A stretch of DNA of 64,000 nt from Guillardia theta CCMP2712 (GCF_000315625.1 NW_005434630.1:130559-194558); one strand, 5' to 3'; counted from the stretch's first letter, positions 8,868 through 20,695 are shown. Notes: generated by a model from the sequence alone, not told the origin. Translations and numbers: made by a program.

Positions 8868-9221
8868 TTGACAACTTTATCAGTGTCGACCACACTCTAC
8901 TTATCTTACAATAAATTCTTCTGCTCCTCTCTGTCTCCGCGAGCCTCACGCGCCTCAAAATTGATTTCCTGCATGAAAGCCGTAGTTGAGCGCACGCATC
9001 CTCAGAAAGCCAGAGCCGTGAAACGCGTTTCCTGGACCTCCATGCAGAATGTCGTTTCTGAACCTGAACTCTCATCAGCAACGAATAAGTTGTCAAAGCA
9101 AACGAGGATCAAGACGATGATGATGAGGAGGAGGAGAAGGGGGAGGAGGAGGAGGAGGAGGAGGAGGAGGAGGAGTATGGTGATCAAGTTTCACGCATGC
9201 TTACTTCGACTTGACGAGTGA
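8868..9221 (+). CDS. Doubtful open frame with KRVSW motif and Arg run
   Basis: The middle (about 8960-9100) reads like real protein: KARAVKRVSWTSMQNVV, SEPELSSATNKLSK. KRVSW fits the RVxF docking motif for PP1. Downstream, one frame gives an Arg run and another an acidic Asp/Glu run with its own stop near 9223, both from the GAG microsatellite. No start or splice model is firm. It may be part of a small gene or coincidence. Confidence 0.25.
   Translation: MTTLSVSTTLYLSYNKFFCSSLSPRASRASKLISCMKAVVERTHPQKARAVKRVSWTSMQNVVSEPELSSATNKLSKQTRIKTMMMRRRRRGRRRRRRRRRRSMVIKFHACLLRLDE
9117..9178 (+). repeat. (GAG)n microsatellite
   Basis: GATGATGATGAG then about fifteen GAG triplets with slight interruptions. 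Confidence 0.85.
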
Positions 9222-9392
9222 CAGAATCTTCACGTTCGTGGTCCCATCATCCAGCGGATGATAGCCTGCAGGTTGAGGAGCTCCTCTGTTCTTCGCCTGC
9301 CCATCGAGGCTCAAACAAGCAGAGATGAGATCCGACAAATCAGCACCTCGAAATGAAGCAAATGTGTGGAGACAGGAAGCATCCCAGCCATC
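9201..9392 (-). CDS. C-terminal exon of an unidentified protein
   Basis: 64 codons from a clean acceptor (TTTTCTGACAG at 9403-9393) to a stop at 9203-9201. It reads DGWDASCLHTFASFRGAD, LSDLISACLSLDG, PAGYHPLDDGTTNVKILS. The text has normal amino-acid composition unlike surrounding low-complexity frames. Upstream (9410-9600, minus) is a Gln/Glu-rich frame (QQQHYKEQKQQEQ) that could be a preceding exon, but no donor in the right phase was found. Product unknown. Confidence 0.45.
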   Translation of the reverse strand, partial: DGWDASCLHTFASFRGADLSDLISACLSLDGQAKNRGAPQPAGYHPLDDGTTNVKILSLVKSK

Positions 9393-10452
9393 CTGTCAGA
9401 AAAGATATAAATGAAATGCATCATCACTAATCAAAATGAAATGCATCATCATTATCATCCCATTATCCTGCAGCTCCTGCTCCTGCTCCTGCTCGTCGTT
9501 CTCATTTCGCCCCTGACCCTGCTCCTGCTGCTTCTGCTCCTTGTAATGTTGCTGCTGCTAGTGCAACTGCTACAATTCGCTCTCCATCTCTTTGACCTTG
9601 GACTATCATCACACTAAAGATATAATCACGAGAGGAGTCAGAAGGCTCCCTGAAAGCTCACAAGTGACAAGCTGTGAAGAAAAATCTCAATCGAAGTTGG
9701 TTCTCCTAGATTAGCTTTGAAAATGGGAAAAATAACAAGTTGTGAAAAAAAAGGGAGAGCGGAGAGGAGGAGAGGAGAGGATGAGGAGAGGAGGAGAGGA
9801 GAGGAGGCGGAGATGAGGAGAGGGGGTGTAAGAGGAGGCGGAGAGGAGGAGAGGGGGTGTGAAGAGGAGGCGGAGAGGAGGTGGAAAGCAGCATGGAAGC
9901 AACTTGTGTCCTGCCTCTTCCTGCTGCATCGAAATAGAGATCACAAAAATGTCCTCGAATCTGGTTGCTATTAGTTCAAATGTTTAAGTACTTTTTGGAT
10001 TTGTTGAAACCGTTTCGAAATCTGTCAAGCTTGGGAGTCTTCAACCAAAAAAAACAGGGTTGCCAGGTTTCCTAATAATGAAGCCTGTGGCCGGGGCAGC
10101 AAACTATGGCGGATCTCTCGGAAAGAGGCGAAAGATGGCGAGAAAGAGGGATGAACAGGAACTTAGATGGAATGGGGATGGGGATGGGGATGGGGATGGG
10201 GATGGGATGGTGGGGCGTGGGGAGGGGATAGGATCAAGTAAGGTGAGATCCGAGTGAGCGGGAAGGAGAAGGGCGGGAGACAACTAACAGAGTGATACCG
10301 AGACGAAAAGGAAGGAAATGTCGAGTCGAAGCTCATTAGATTCAAAGATTAGCATGCAACCAAAGGAGAAACGAGAATCGAAAATTGATCCGAACAACTT
10401 GCTTATGATTTCTCGTTTTGCAACCGAGGGTGGTTAATTCTTCAAGGATCAA
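9393..10452. repeat. Low-complexity intergenic stretch with GA-rich and GGGGAT repeats
   Basis: 9470-9570 is CTG/CTC-rich. 9750-9890 is a GAGGAGAGGAGG-type purine tract. 10173-10210 holds about six tandem GGGGAT units, a strong G-quadruplex candidate about 240 nt upstream of the SDR start. No gene supported on either strand apart from the possible Gln-rich exon. Confidence 0.6.
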
Positions 10453-12151
10453 ATGGATCTGTTATCGACTCATGGGTTTCGGCAGATGTTTAAGAAGTTG
10501 TTGCTGCTGGTTTGCCTGTCCTGTTTCTCAACTTTGCATGCGCTAAACGATGATATCCCGACACTCGGGGTATCCAACTTTGGGCAAAGGATGAAATCCT
10601 CTGTCCGAGAAAGGTTCTCCTTGAAAGGGAAACGATGTCTGGTGACAGGAGGGACCAAGGTGAACATGATAGGCGTGCGCGTCTCTGCTCTTGACTTATG
10701 GTTGCAGGGGATAGGGAACGGGATTGTGGGGGAGCTCGCAGCACTAGGAGCCAACGTACTTACTTGTTCCAGGACAGAGGCTGATTTGCAGGAGTGTTTG
10801 CAAGCATGGCAGAAGCAGGGATTCATTGTGCAAGGAGTTGTTGCAGACATGTCGAAGGAGGAAGATAGAATCATGTTGATCAAGAAGGCGGAGGAGTTTT
10901 TCGAGGGCAAGCTCGACGTGCTGGTGAACAACGTCGGGACGAACGTGAGGAAGACGACTGTGGAGTATAGCAGTGAGGTACAGGAGATGAGATTCGAGCA
11001 AACATCAACGTTGGATGCAGGAGTTTGATTTCTTGATGAACACAAACTTCAAATCATGTAATGAGCAAGTCAATCAGACCGTCCTCCCCTTATGCTGTTC
11101 CAGGTTTCCACCTCTGCCAACTCGCTTTCCCGCTTCTCCAGCGGTCGGAGGGACACGAGGAGAGGAGCTACTCGTCCATCATCAACATCGGCTCTGCATC
11201 TTCTATCATCCCTGACAGGCATGCTGATGAATTCAAGCTCCACCCCCCACCCCCCCTTTCCTCCTCCTCCTCCTCCTCCTCCTCCCTGCTCTTCCTCGTC
11301 CTCGTCCTCTACTACTACTACTACTACTACTCTGACTTCAAACTCGTGCAACAGAACAGGATCAATCTATGCAGCGACAAAGGCGGCGATGGACATGCTT
11401 ACCAAGAATCTTGCTTGCGAATGGGCGAAGAACGGGTGAGGGTTTGTGTGTTGCGAAACAAAAATTGCGTTCGATCATGAAAGAACAGGATAAGAGTCAA
11501 CTGTGTATCGCCCTGGTATACCGCGACTCCCCTCGCACTTCAGGTTGAGGAATGCATGCCGGAGCTTGTTGGCCTGTTATGCTGCAGATGTCACTCTAGT
11601 GCCTATGGGTGGTGATTTTGATTTGTTGATGAAGAAGTTGAATATGATGATGATTGACGACACCGACGGAACAGCTAACGCCATAGAACATGCAGGTTCT
11701 TAAGAATGAAACCTTCAAGAACGAAGTGAGTTGTAAGAACGTGCATGGAACTTGACTGATATTGGTTCCAGGTGCTTGCTCGCACTCCTATGCGTCGAGT
11801 CGCAGAGGTTGAGGAGGTGGCAGGAACGGTAATGATCTCGTTTTGTTGCACTTTTTGCCTTATTCTTGATTGTTGGACTTCGCCTGCAATTTTATCTTGT
11901 TCACTTTCTCTTGGTTTCTCCTGATGATGTTTTCTTTTAGGTTGCATTCTTGGCAATGTCTGCATCAAACTACATAACAGGCCAGGTTGGCAATCATGTT
12001 ACATGTTCACATTTTGGTTTCATCTTCATCTTCTCTTGTTGCAAACGACATATTTACATTCATAACCTTCGACTCAACTTATCTTACACTTTCTTGTTGT
12101 TGTCAGGTCATTGTAGTAGACGGAGGGTACACTATCAATGGGCTTCACTGA
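10453..12151 (+). CDS. Tropinone-reductase-like short-chain dehydrogenase/reductase
   Basis: Nine exons, including 10453-10659, 10708-10977, 11021 on and 11355 on, with the last ending in GGYTINGLH then stop at 12149-12151. The Rossmann NAD(P)-binding motif is VTGGTK|GIGNGI, then ANVLTCSRTEADLQECL, VADMSKE, LDVLVNNVGTN; the catalytic pair is Y-A-A-T-K in GSIYAATKAAMDML, with the upstream Ser in INIGSAS. It continues LACEWAKNGIRVNCVSPW, TPMRRVAEVEEVAGTV and SASNYITGQVIVVDGG. All match plant tropinone reductases, which act on carbonyl substrates with NADPH; the substrate here is unknown. The N-terminus (MFKKLLLLVCLSCFSTLHA) is a likely signal peptide. Intron 11219-11354 has a GC donor and contains CTC and TAC microsatellites. 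Confidence 0.92.
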
Positions 12152-12454
12152 TCTCGATGCCTCTGCGACCTGTTAACGAAAAATCTTGACAGTGACTTCT
12201 GCAAAATGTTTGTGTCAGCATCGCAAACTTTGACAATTGCTTGTCAAAGCTCATGTACCCCCCCTTCACCAGCCTCCACACCATCACTAGCCTCTCAAAC
12301 TTGCCTGCTGGGGTCCGTGAAAGGTCGTGAGGATAGGATCAGGTAGAACGATAGTGTTGGCGTTTCTTGCTGCAGCAGAAATCAGCTCAAAAGAAACAAA
12401 AGCAGCAAAACCATGTTAACGTCACAATCACAGACAATAACAAAACACAAAAGT

Positions 12455-12498
<44 letters not shown>

Positions 12499-12523
12499 TA
12501 TCATCTCTTGTACCGATTTCATT
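12152..12523. repeat. Intergenic region with (CAT)n microsatellite
   Basis: SDR 3' flank, then about 16 CAT/ATC triplets at 12455-12505. A short His or Ile run in the frames is an artefact of the repeat. Confidence 0.7.
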
Positions 12524-14300
12524 GGTGCTCTTTCTCCCCAGCACATATCGCTTTGCCGCCAGCCTGCACAGAAACTCCACGAACTGCTGGAAGCTGATAT
12601 GCATGTGCTCGCCTATGACATGTCAGATGTCAGACATGAGGACGAAGACGATCGTTAGCCCTGCTGCTTGCCTGATCCAGATGCGAGGATGACTACGATG
12701 AAGAGGCTCTTAGCGATGCTGGCGCTTGACAGAAAGTCAGAAGAGGAGGGGGAGAGCAGGACAAGTGATTGGGAGCGAGGATAGTCATGAAGGGAGGTGG
12801 GAAGGAAAAGGGAACGAGAGCGAGGAGGAGGTGGTGGTGGTGGTGGAGAGAGGGAGAGAGGGAGGGATGAGAAGAAACCTGCAGAGCTTGAACGCGCTAC
12901 AGAGGTGGGAGAAAGCTCGGAATGTCATTCTCAGGTCTGCAGAGAGGAAATAAGCCGCGAGCAGATCATCAGCACCCTCACCCCCTAGCTGAGGAGCAGC
13001 AGGTTCTAGCGAGCGAGCAGAAGGAGGAGGATCGGAGGGGTTCACAAACGTCCTGCCCAGACTCTTGCTGTTGCTCAGCTCCCCTTCACCGTCTCCTCTC
13101 ACCCCCCTGGTCGGGCTCCCCTCTTCCTTCCTCCTCCTCCTTCCAGTCCTTCCCGTTCCCTCCCCATCCCCCTGCCATCTCGTTAGCTTTGCCCCGCCCT
13201 CGCCTCCTCCTACTCGCCTCCTCCCCCGCAAGGCTCTGCAGGTACTCGAAGCAGCTCCTCTCCAGTCGGTTGCACAACCTCGGAGTGGCCTGCAGCTGGG
13301 AAGACAGCTGATGAGCAGCTGCGGAGGAGGGGAGGAACCAAGACCTGGGCTCTGCTGGGAGAGGACGTTGCTCCTGTCTCTGCTGGACCCCTGCTCGTCT
13401 TGGCTCGCAGAGGCTGATGGGAGGACGGAAAGTCTCCTTCCCACTCGTTGACGACCCTGCTGAGGTCCAGCTGGAGATTCGGCAGTCTGAAGCTGGCAGA
13501 GGACAGAGGAGTATCGGAGGGGCGGGCAAAGTGACGGAAAATCTGCTCGAGCGGCCAGCGAAAGCGATCCTGAGCCAGAGAGTGAGAGGGAGGGAAGAGG
13601 AGAGAGGGAGCAAAAGAAAGGGGAGGAGGACGAGAATGGCAAGAAGCAAAAAGCAAAGGAGCACGGTGAGAGAACAGATCAGTGGAGTGAAGGAAGATGA
13701 GGAAGAGGAGAGGAGAGCATGGGGTAGAAGTGTCAGGAAGAGACTGACAATGGAGGACAGCAGCGCTGGTCGACGAAAAAATGTGAATACGGGATTCGAG
13801 CTGCGGGGAAGGCAAGTCAAGTGAGAACAGAAGAAGAACAATGAGGGACAAGAAGAAGGATGAAGTGGAAGAACGAGCCAGGAGAAGACTGGAAGGCAGA
13901 GGGGAAAAGGTGAGGAGGTGAAGTCACAATAGGAAGAAGGAGGAGCAGAATGAGGAGGAGGAGGAGGAGGAGGAGGAGCGCTGAAGAAAGAGAGCCAATT
14001 ACAATTCTCTCCTAGCCTTGTAGCAAATAATGTCCTTGACGAACGAGTCAATCAGGAGGCCTGCGGTCTTGTTATCTTAAGGACGTTTGACATCCAGGCG
14101 CAAACTTGGGAAGCAAGCATTCCTCCTCTCAACGCAGAGATCCCTCCAGCTGGTGCCCAGCATGTGAGTCACATGACAAGCTCTTGAGCAGGAGTCGTAC
14201 TCGTCGTACTCGACGGCACATTTGAACTCCACGGAGACTCCAGCTCCTTCACCAGCTTCCGGCAGGCGTTCTAGAGCAGAGCTGGCACTTGAGAACTTAT
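12524..14300 (-). CDS. Possible downstream exons of the EF-hand gene (uncertain)
   Basis: Near 12530-12610 the minus strand reads ISFQQFVEFLCRLAAKRY, the kind of helix that closes EF-hand proteins. Near 13235-13300 is LCNRLERSCFEYLQSLAGEE, and near 14180-14270 NACRKLVKELE in one frame. Much of 12780-14050 is GA/CT low complexity with overlapping Ser/Pro-rich frames. These pieces may be the 3' part of the gene starting at 16217, or a separate gene. No continuous model could be built. Confidence 0.3.
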
Positions 14301-14424
14301 CGGAAGGGTTTGGAGATTACCGTCCATGTCATAGAATTTGTATGTGTCACTGATGGAGATTTCAAAGTTTGAAGGGGAAGCTTTAAAATTCAGAACCTGC
14401 AGGATGATTTTCGCGATCGCTCTT

Positions 14425-16217
14425 CAATAACGGGCAAGATGCCTATCGGAACAGATTGAGGAGTCAATCTCAGCCAATCGGATCATCTTACACATGAACT
14501 CCTCTCTGTCAATTATTCCATCTGAGAGAAACAAGAACGTGAGTGAGATTGAAAGAGGTGAAAAGTAGAATTCATCGCAGTGTCGCACTTGTCAAGGGGG
14601 AAAGGAGAGAGGGATCAGGAAACACGACAAGATTCGATGATTGAAGGACAGATTCTTAAGAATGCCTACCTCCATTTTCATCGAACATCTTCCATATCTT
14701 GACCTTGTCCGCCTCTGCACATTGACTGGCTCAGAACTATGAAAATTCACTCCTTGACAACGTTCAAAACGACGAAAACTATCCATGAATGACATGAACT
14801 CCGTAAAACTAGAAAGATATCTCAATTGCAGTAAACGTTTGCGAGTGAAAGTCACCTGATGAAAGTGTTGCCATCATCATCTGCCTTGTCAAACAGCTGG
14901 TAAGAGGCAAGCTGGAGAAAATCATCACAAACGTTGTCAGTAGAATTCCGTTCAACAACCTGCTGCAGATAGAAATCGTTCAGGTCTCCTAACTTGGAGA
15001 GGAAATAAGAATGAGCTGTCATATCCACCTGAAACAATCTTGGTGAATAGCACGCGGACAGAATCGTTGAGAAACGGAACATGAACGTGATAGGATTTCA
15101 CGTTTTATGTCTCGTTCGAAATCTTTCTGAACTCACCTGAATGTTGCAGTCTTTGAGAAATTTACAATATCCAGCATGCTGCAGTCTATCGGGTCCTGAG
15201 TCTTTCCTATACACTCGCTGGCTGTTCTTCCATCAGTCTAGTCATTCTCCTCCTTACAAACATTTCTTACAATCGAGAGTTGTGCATCTTCGAAGTCCGT
15301 TCTTTGAAGGCATATACCTGTGAGTAAGAACAGGTTACTATCTGTTCACGTGCATAAAGTCATGTATGATCACACTTGCACATAGAATTTGTAGATCTTC
15401 TTCATCTCAGTCTCAGCATTCTCTCTCAGTGAGGAAAAAGGGAACCCCCAAGCTCCCCGTCGCTCCATCGTCTGCTCCGCACTTCCACCTGATACTCTCT
15501 TCTGCAACACAACAGCAGCAAGTCAGTCTCTCATTCCATTTTCCTCGCATCTTCTACTTTGCGCTTGGTTGTTGTCCTCAATGTCCTGAACGCAAACAAT
15601 CAGCCCGAACTTGTTCGTCACTCGCTATCCTACCCGGCGGCAAGAGGACTGAGGAGATGCTTGCTCAGCTTCGGAGGCGCAGCGAGGTCACTGAAGGACA
15701 GCTCTACCTCTCCCCATGAGCTGAGAGCTCGTTTGATGTACTTGGTATCAAGAACGTGGACGTCGTTGTACAACAAAGTCAGGAACGCCTCATTCAGCTC
15801 CCGGTGCTGCTCAGCGTTGTCTTGCGCAAACCTGTCCTGCTCCGGAAACATGTGCTCGTACTCGTCTGTCATCGCAACCAGCGCGCACAAGAACAGCTCC
15901 CTGAACGAGCACCATGGCGGCTCCTGTACGCCCCTGCACCACATGACTACCCTCACAAGGATCTCGCTCACGCGCAGGGGGGTCAGGCCCTGTGCTCCCA
16001 TCTCCTGCCGCAGGAACTCAAAGAGGATCTCCGAGGCTCGGTCGGTCGGGAGGATCCCGCTGATGCTCCCCCTCTCCTGCTGCTCCATCGCCATCGACCG
16101 GCATGCAAGTCGGCGGACCATGGCTGCCGTCCAGGCCATCCTGGCAATCGATCGGATGCGGCCGTTGACAATGGTGGTCAAACTGCCAAATTGATTTTTT
16201 TTTTGGCTGCCCCCCAT
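14425..16217 (-). CDS. EF-hand protein, multi-exon, otherwise unrecognised
   Basis: Starts at ATG 16217 (MGGSQKKNQFGS). The first exon runs to about 15637 (donor CCGG|GTAGGA) and includes SEILFEFLRQEMGAQ, FRELFLCALVAMTDEYEHMF and ALSSWGEVELSFSD. Further exons lie at about 15500-15420 (KRVSGGSAEQTMERRG ... KKIYKFYVQ), 15316-15265, 15220-15137, 15027-14856 (VDMTAHSYFLSKLGDLNDFY, FDKADDDGNTFI) and 14714-14670. The last joins to 14520-14425 to give WKMFDENG|DGIIDREEF, a canonical EF-hand loop with ligands at D, N, D, D and E. That frame stops at 14425, but an alternative splice would carry it further (FEISISDTYKFYDMDGN). Likely a Ca2+-binding regulatory protein; borders are approximate and the 3' end is not settled. 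Confidence 0.6.
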
Positions 16218-16615
16218 CCTGTTCGCTGCCTCCTTCGTTTCCTAGTATTTTATTGAGGCGGATTTGTAGGCTTCATTCGTACTGATCTTTAACTTAACTT
16301 TGAGTAAAGAAGAGTGCCAACATCAGTTCGCATATTCGGCTCATGAGTAAAAACAACCTCGTACTGATTTTAATTAACTTTAAATTTGAGTAAACATTTG
16401 AGTTTAAATTTGAGTAAAGTAAAAAAACCATCAGGTCCATGGCCTTTGACAGAAAGAAGCGGAAAGTTGGACCGCACGACACAATTGTCCTACTTTTAGT
16501 ATATGAGTTTGTAAAAAACTATATATATAAGTAGACCACATACAGTACGTAGGATAATTGGGTGAATATGTCCTGACGAGTCCTACTTCGGGTGCCTTGC
16601 CGCACTTTGTGCTGA
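16218..16615. promoter_or_regulatory. Divergent promoter region with two copies of the start-proximal element
   Basis: 398 bp between the EF-hand gene (minus) and the PI4-kinase (plus). It holds one near-exact copy at 16307-16280 (minus orientation, about 65 nt from the EF-hand ATG) and a diverged copy near 16360-16395 (CGTACTGATTTTAATTAACT then TTTGAGTAAA), which is partly duplicated at 16396-16422. An ATATATATA stretch lies at 16520-16530. Confidence 0.4.
16280..16307 (-). promoter_or_regulatory. Start-proximal dispersed element (minus copy)
   Basis: Minus strand reads TTACTCAAAGTTAAGTTAAA then GATCAGT, nearly identical to 34171-34203 on the plus strand and close to 4845-4876. It sits about 65 nt before the ATG at 16217. 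Confidence 0.45.
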
Positions 16616-19600
16616 ATGCAGGGAAGGAGCGGAGGAAGGGTGGGGAGCGGGAGATGGGGAGGGAATGGAGGATGGGTAGGACACCAGTTTGAGCGACAAG
16701 AGTATGCACAGACCAGATGGTCGGCGCTGACGAGCATGGGTCTCTGTGGAGTCTGCAGAAGACCCGTTCTTGCTGGTGTGATGGGTAACCCAGTACAGTG
16801 CAAAGGTGAGTTTGCTTCATGTTTGGCCTTGAACAATATTCGCCATAATCTTAGATGTGAAGATATAGAGATGGTGTCAAGTGATGTGTTGCTGTGATGT
16901 TGTTCAGAAACCACGACTTCTTGATGGGTTGATCGGACTTCATTGCCAGGTTGTCAGTTTGTGGCATGCCAGGCATGCGCTTCAAACCAGGCAGATTGGG
17001 AGTCAAAGTTTTCGTGTTCATCTGCTCAAGCAAGCGTCAAGTATCAAGATCTAGAGGTAAACGCCGGGAAGCATGAGCTGTGATGCTCTTGCCGATCTCT
17101 ACCTGGTGCAGCACAAGTAGCGGCAAACCGTGACTGGTTGGCAGGTGTACGAAGACAGGATCGATAGAGAGAGAATCCTGCCGCCAAGGGTGAAGGAATT
17201 CAGAAAGACATTGATAGGAAGACATGACCAGCTGCTGGACTGCATAAGGGAGCTGAGAGCCTCTACAGAGCGATACAGGTCGGATGTCGAAAAGACGATC
17301 AAACAGTACATGGATGAGACAGACCCGTTGCACCTCAACGGCTCCTCCAATCGAGAGATGCCGCAGAGGCTGCAGGACATGATGGCTGAGAAGTTGAGCT
17401 CGTGCTCAAAGATGCTCGTGGAGCAAGCAAGGGCTGTGTTGAACCTGGCGCACCAAATGAGCCCTGAGACAGAACACCTGGCGGAAGAGCCTGTTCTTGT
17501 GGACGCACAAATCTGTACGATATGTAGATGTCAGAACAAGTCTTTTGTTGTCCCAGGAGTGCCGATAGTTGGGGGAGGAGGAATGGCAGAGCAAGACGTG
17601 GACGTTACCCGGCTGTTACACAAGATCTACAAGTACCGCGATGACCTCGAGATCCAGGAGGGGCTCTGTGCTCGGCTTTCAACTGTCGACCAATCGCAGA
17701 CTCTCCCGCAAGTCGAGACTCTGCTGCCTGCCTTGACCAACATCCTGATCTACAGCGACATCGAGATGGTGTTTCTGATGCGAGAAATGATCCGGCTGTG
17801 CATGGCCTCCTCGCACTTTGCCTGCAAGTTCTTGTGGTGTATCCGGACGGCCTGGCCCAAGGACCCGAACTTCTTACCTGCACTGCAGTCGGACTTGTGC
17901 AAATGTAAATTTCAGAACGAGATTGAGCGGAGGATAGCGAAACTCCTGTGATAAACCCTGTGATGTCGCGCATGCACTGACTGGTTTGCTGCTCGCAGGT
18001 GGTTGACGACTCTTGCTCTGACCAACACATTCCAAGACAAACAAGAGAGATGGAAAACAGAGCATGAGATCTTGTTGATGGCTGTGGAGAATGGGAAGTT
18101 GTATTCATTGTACACGGCGGTTGCAAGGGTGTTCAGAGTTGTTGAAGACGATATCTCGACTCGTTGTGCCTTGATACCAAACGTAACGAGGGTAAGCCCA
18201 TCATATTTGAGTCTAGTCTTCGAGCATCGCTGCGAACTGTCATTGGCTTCCGAGCCTTATCGAGAAAACTTTGTCTTGACCACGGGAAGATATGAAGTGG
18301 AGGTGTGCTTCCTGACCCTTCCGAGACAATAGTGAACAATCTACTGTCAGGTTGTCAATCTGGACAGCACTGCCAACACGACGCACATCGGCAGAGCAAA
18401 GTTCACCCTCGACGTATCTGGGGAGGAGCCTGAAACTTTCCAGAGAGAGTTTTCGAGGTGCGCGGGCATATTTGAAGTCAGTGGATCACCTGACCATTGC
18501 TGGCAGCGGCGAAGCTCTGCTTTTCAACTTCGAAGTTTGCGAATCCTCTACGGCAGCAAAGTTGAGTTTGAGTGTCCAGTGGAAAGATGATTATCAGGTG
18601 AATATTTCGAAGCCTGTTGGCAGCGCTTGACCTTCAGAGATCAGCTGGCGTTTCCGATACGGGTGATGCTAAGGGTGGAGCAGCCCGACTTCCCCGGCAC
18701 GTCAGAGAGGGTGGACGAGCTGAGAAATTCTTTGTCGTCATCAAACGGTGATGGCGAAGGTGGTATCTAGCTGCTGACTTGGCGTCTCATGCAGCAGATG
18801 CAGGCAAACCAGCTGGGAAACTCTCAGCAGAGGAGGAGCTGATCCGTCGAGCGATGCAGGAGAGTCTGGAGACTCACAAGCATGAGGTGACCCGCCGTCA
18901 CCGCGTGCTGGCTCGCTACCAGACATTGACCTGGACACACAAGGTGGGGATGAGGGTGGGGACGATAGAAGAGAGAGGAGGGAAGGGGAAGGGAAGTGGG
19001 AAAAAGAAGGTGCAGTTAGGGGAGGAACAGTGGAAGGAAAGCATGGGAGCAGGCGGGTCAGGTGATCGATCACGGCAGAGCTGACGAGGATTAGCAGATC
19101 TTTGACGAGCTCATTGAGGTTTCTCGGTATCTCCTCCAGTGTAGGAGAGAGAATTCGGCACAGTCAAGCGCTTGGAACCGATCGGGGGACTGGGACACAG
19201 TGACGTTGCTGAACAAGGAGCTGAGAAAGAGGTTGGGAAACATCAACTCTTGCATCTATCCAGGTTTCTTCCTCCCCTTCGGGACCTCAACGGCACTCAA
19301 CGATGAGATCCTCGCCTTTGTCCCCGAGGAGAGTGTCGTCCTTCAGACTCCGCACAAGGTCCACTTCCTTGCTGTGGTGGAGGTCAGACGACGGCGATCG
19401 GACTGGCAGGAGCAGAGCGACGCTGGGGCCCACCCGGAGGAGCTGAGGGCGCATGCTCCCTACATTCGAAGCCTCCCCTACGAGGCTCTGGTGCCCTCGT
19501 TGACGTCTTCTGCGGACTTGAGGAAGAGAGAGAAGTCCAGCGGCAGCACGTTGGCAGAAAGCTTCGTGGTGGTGAAGGAAGACTTTGACTACGAGGATGG

Positions 19601-20648
19601 CAGGGAGTGCCAGCCCAGCAGCGAGCCTGCTCGAAGTGCCGATGCTCTCGGGGAGGAGTGGGTAAGGAAGCGGGAGAGGATAAGGGAGAGTTCGCCCCTT
19701 GCCCGGAGGTACCAGGACGAGTGGGACTGTCGCAGCATCATCGTCAAATCCTATGATGATCTCCGTCAGGACCAGCTCGCTAGCGAGCTTCTCTTCCTCT
19801 TCGACCGCTGCTACAAGCTTGAGGGTCTCAACCTACCCCTCCGCCCGTACGCAGTCGTGGCGACGAGTGAGGATGGTGGGGTGCTGGAGACGCTGACGGA
19901 CGCAGTCGCCATTGACACTCTCAAGAAGAGGATGGGAAAGGTGACGCTGGCCGAGTGCTTCGAGAAGCTGTTCGGGGGCAAGGGGAGCATGCGCTACCAC
20001 AAGGCGCAGGAACTCTTCATTCGATCCATGGCAGGCTATTCAGTCTTCTGCTACGTCCTGCACGTCAAGGATCGTCACAACGGCAACATCATGCTCTGCC
20101 GCGACGGCGCCGTCGCTCATGTCGACTTTGGCATCATGCTGAACGTGCGATACGCCAAAGACATGCTGGAGATGAAGATCAAGCTCTCCTCAGAGTTCGT
20201 TCAGGTGAGCTGCTAGGTTCCTCCCCCAGCTGGTGCTCACCAGGAGTCCCGCAGATCATCGGGGACAAGATGGAGAGCTTCGACGACCTCTGCAAGCAGG
20301 GGTACCTGGCGATTCGCAGACATGCCAACCAGCTCATGAGGCTGCTGGAAGTGAACAAGTCTTCGAGCGTTCCAGGTGAGTCTTTCCCTTGCTCCTCCTG
20401 CTCCTCCTCTGGCTCTGCTCTTCCCTCGCGCACTGAGCCGCTTCCTCTCTTCTCCTCATGTTGAGGCAGGCGTAGTGCTTCCTTGCCTCGAGGGCGACGC
20501 CGTTGAGGATGTTCGCAAGCGCCTCAAGCTCGAGACCAACGATCGGGTGGCAGAGCAGCACATGAGTGCCGAGCTGGGAAAGGCGAAGGAGCACCTCTGC
20601 ACCGGCATCTTAGATCATATCCACAGCTGGACTCATGCTGGGGTGTAG
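16616..20648 (+). CDS. Phosphatidylinositol 4-kinase, type III beta-like, with N-terminal zinc finger
   Basis: Multi-exon. ATGs at 16616 and 16736 are both in frame; the second directly precedes the finger. Exons 1-2 join into a C2-C2-C2 finger: LCGVC, 15 residues, CKGC, QFVA, CQAC. A central helical region (about 17145-17940; MVFLMREMIRLCMASSHFA, CKFLWCIRTAW) resembles the lipid-kinase accessory domain, and 18350-18600 has beta-rich C2-like text (STANTTHIGRAKFTL). The catalytic domain spans 19200-20640: IIVKSYDDLRQDQLASELLF, YAVVATSEDGG, GYSVFCYVLHVKDRHNGNI (Asp/Asn of DRHNGN) and AHVDFGIML. C-terminal exons add IIGDKMESFDDLCKQGY and end at HAGV (stop 20646-20648). It phosphorylates PI at position 4, usually on Golgi membranes. 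It ends 47 bp from the converging ARM gene. Family call strong, subtype likely. Confidence 0.87.
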
Positions 20649-20695
20649 TCAGGTTAAGCCTGTTAGTTGTAAATCTTGTAGCTGGGGTTGTCATG

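Noticed and set aside
9002-9187. Poly-Leu 'membrane' peptide on the minus strand
   Set aside because: Translation of the GAG microsatellite complement; not a real transmembrane protein.
9750-9890. CRISPR-like or satellite array
   Set aside because: Irregular purine tract without constant repeats and spacers; also the wrong domain of life.
12455-12505. His-run peptide as a metal-binding protein
   Set aside because: It is a plain CAT microsatellite; the frame has no other coding signs.
12785-14051. Long overlapping Ser/Pro/Leu-rich frames on the minus strand
   Set aside because: They arise from GA/CT tracts and overlap each other in different frames; only short stretches look like protein.
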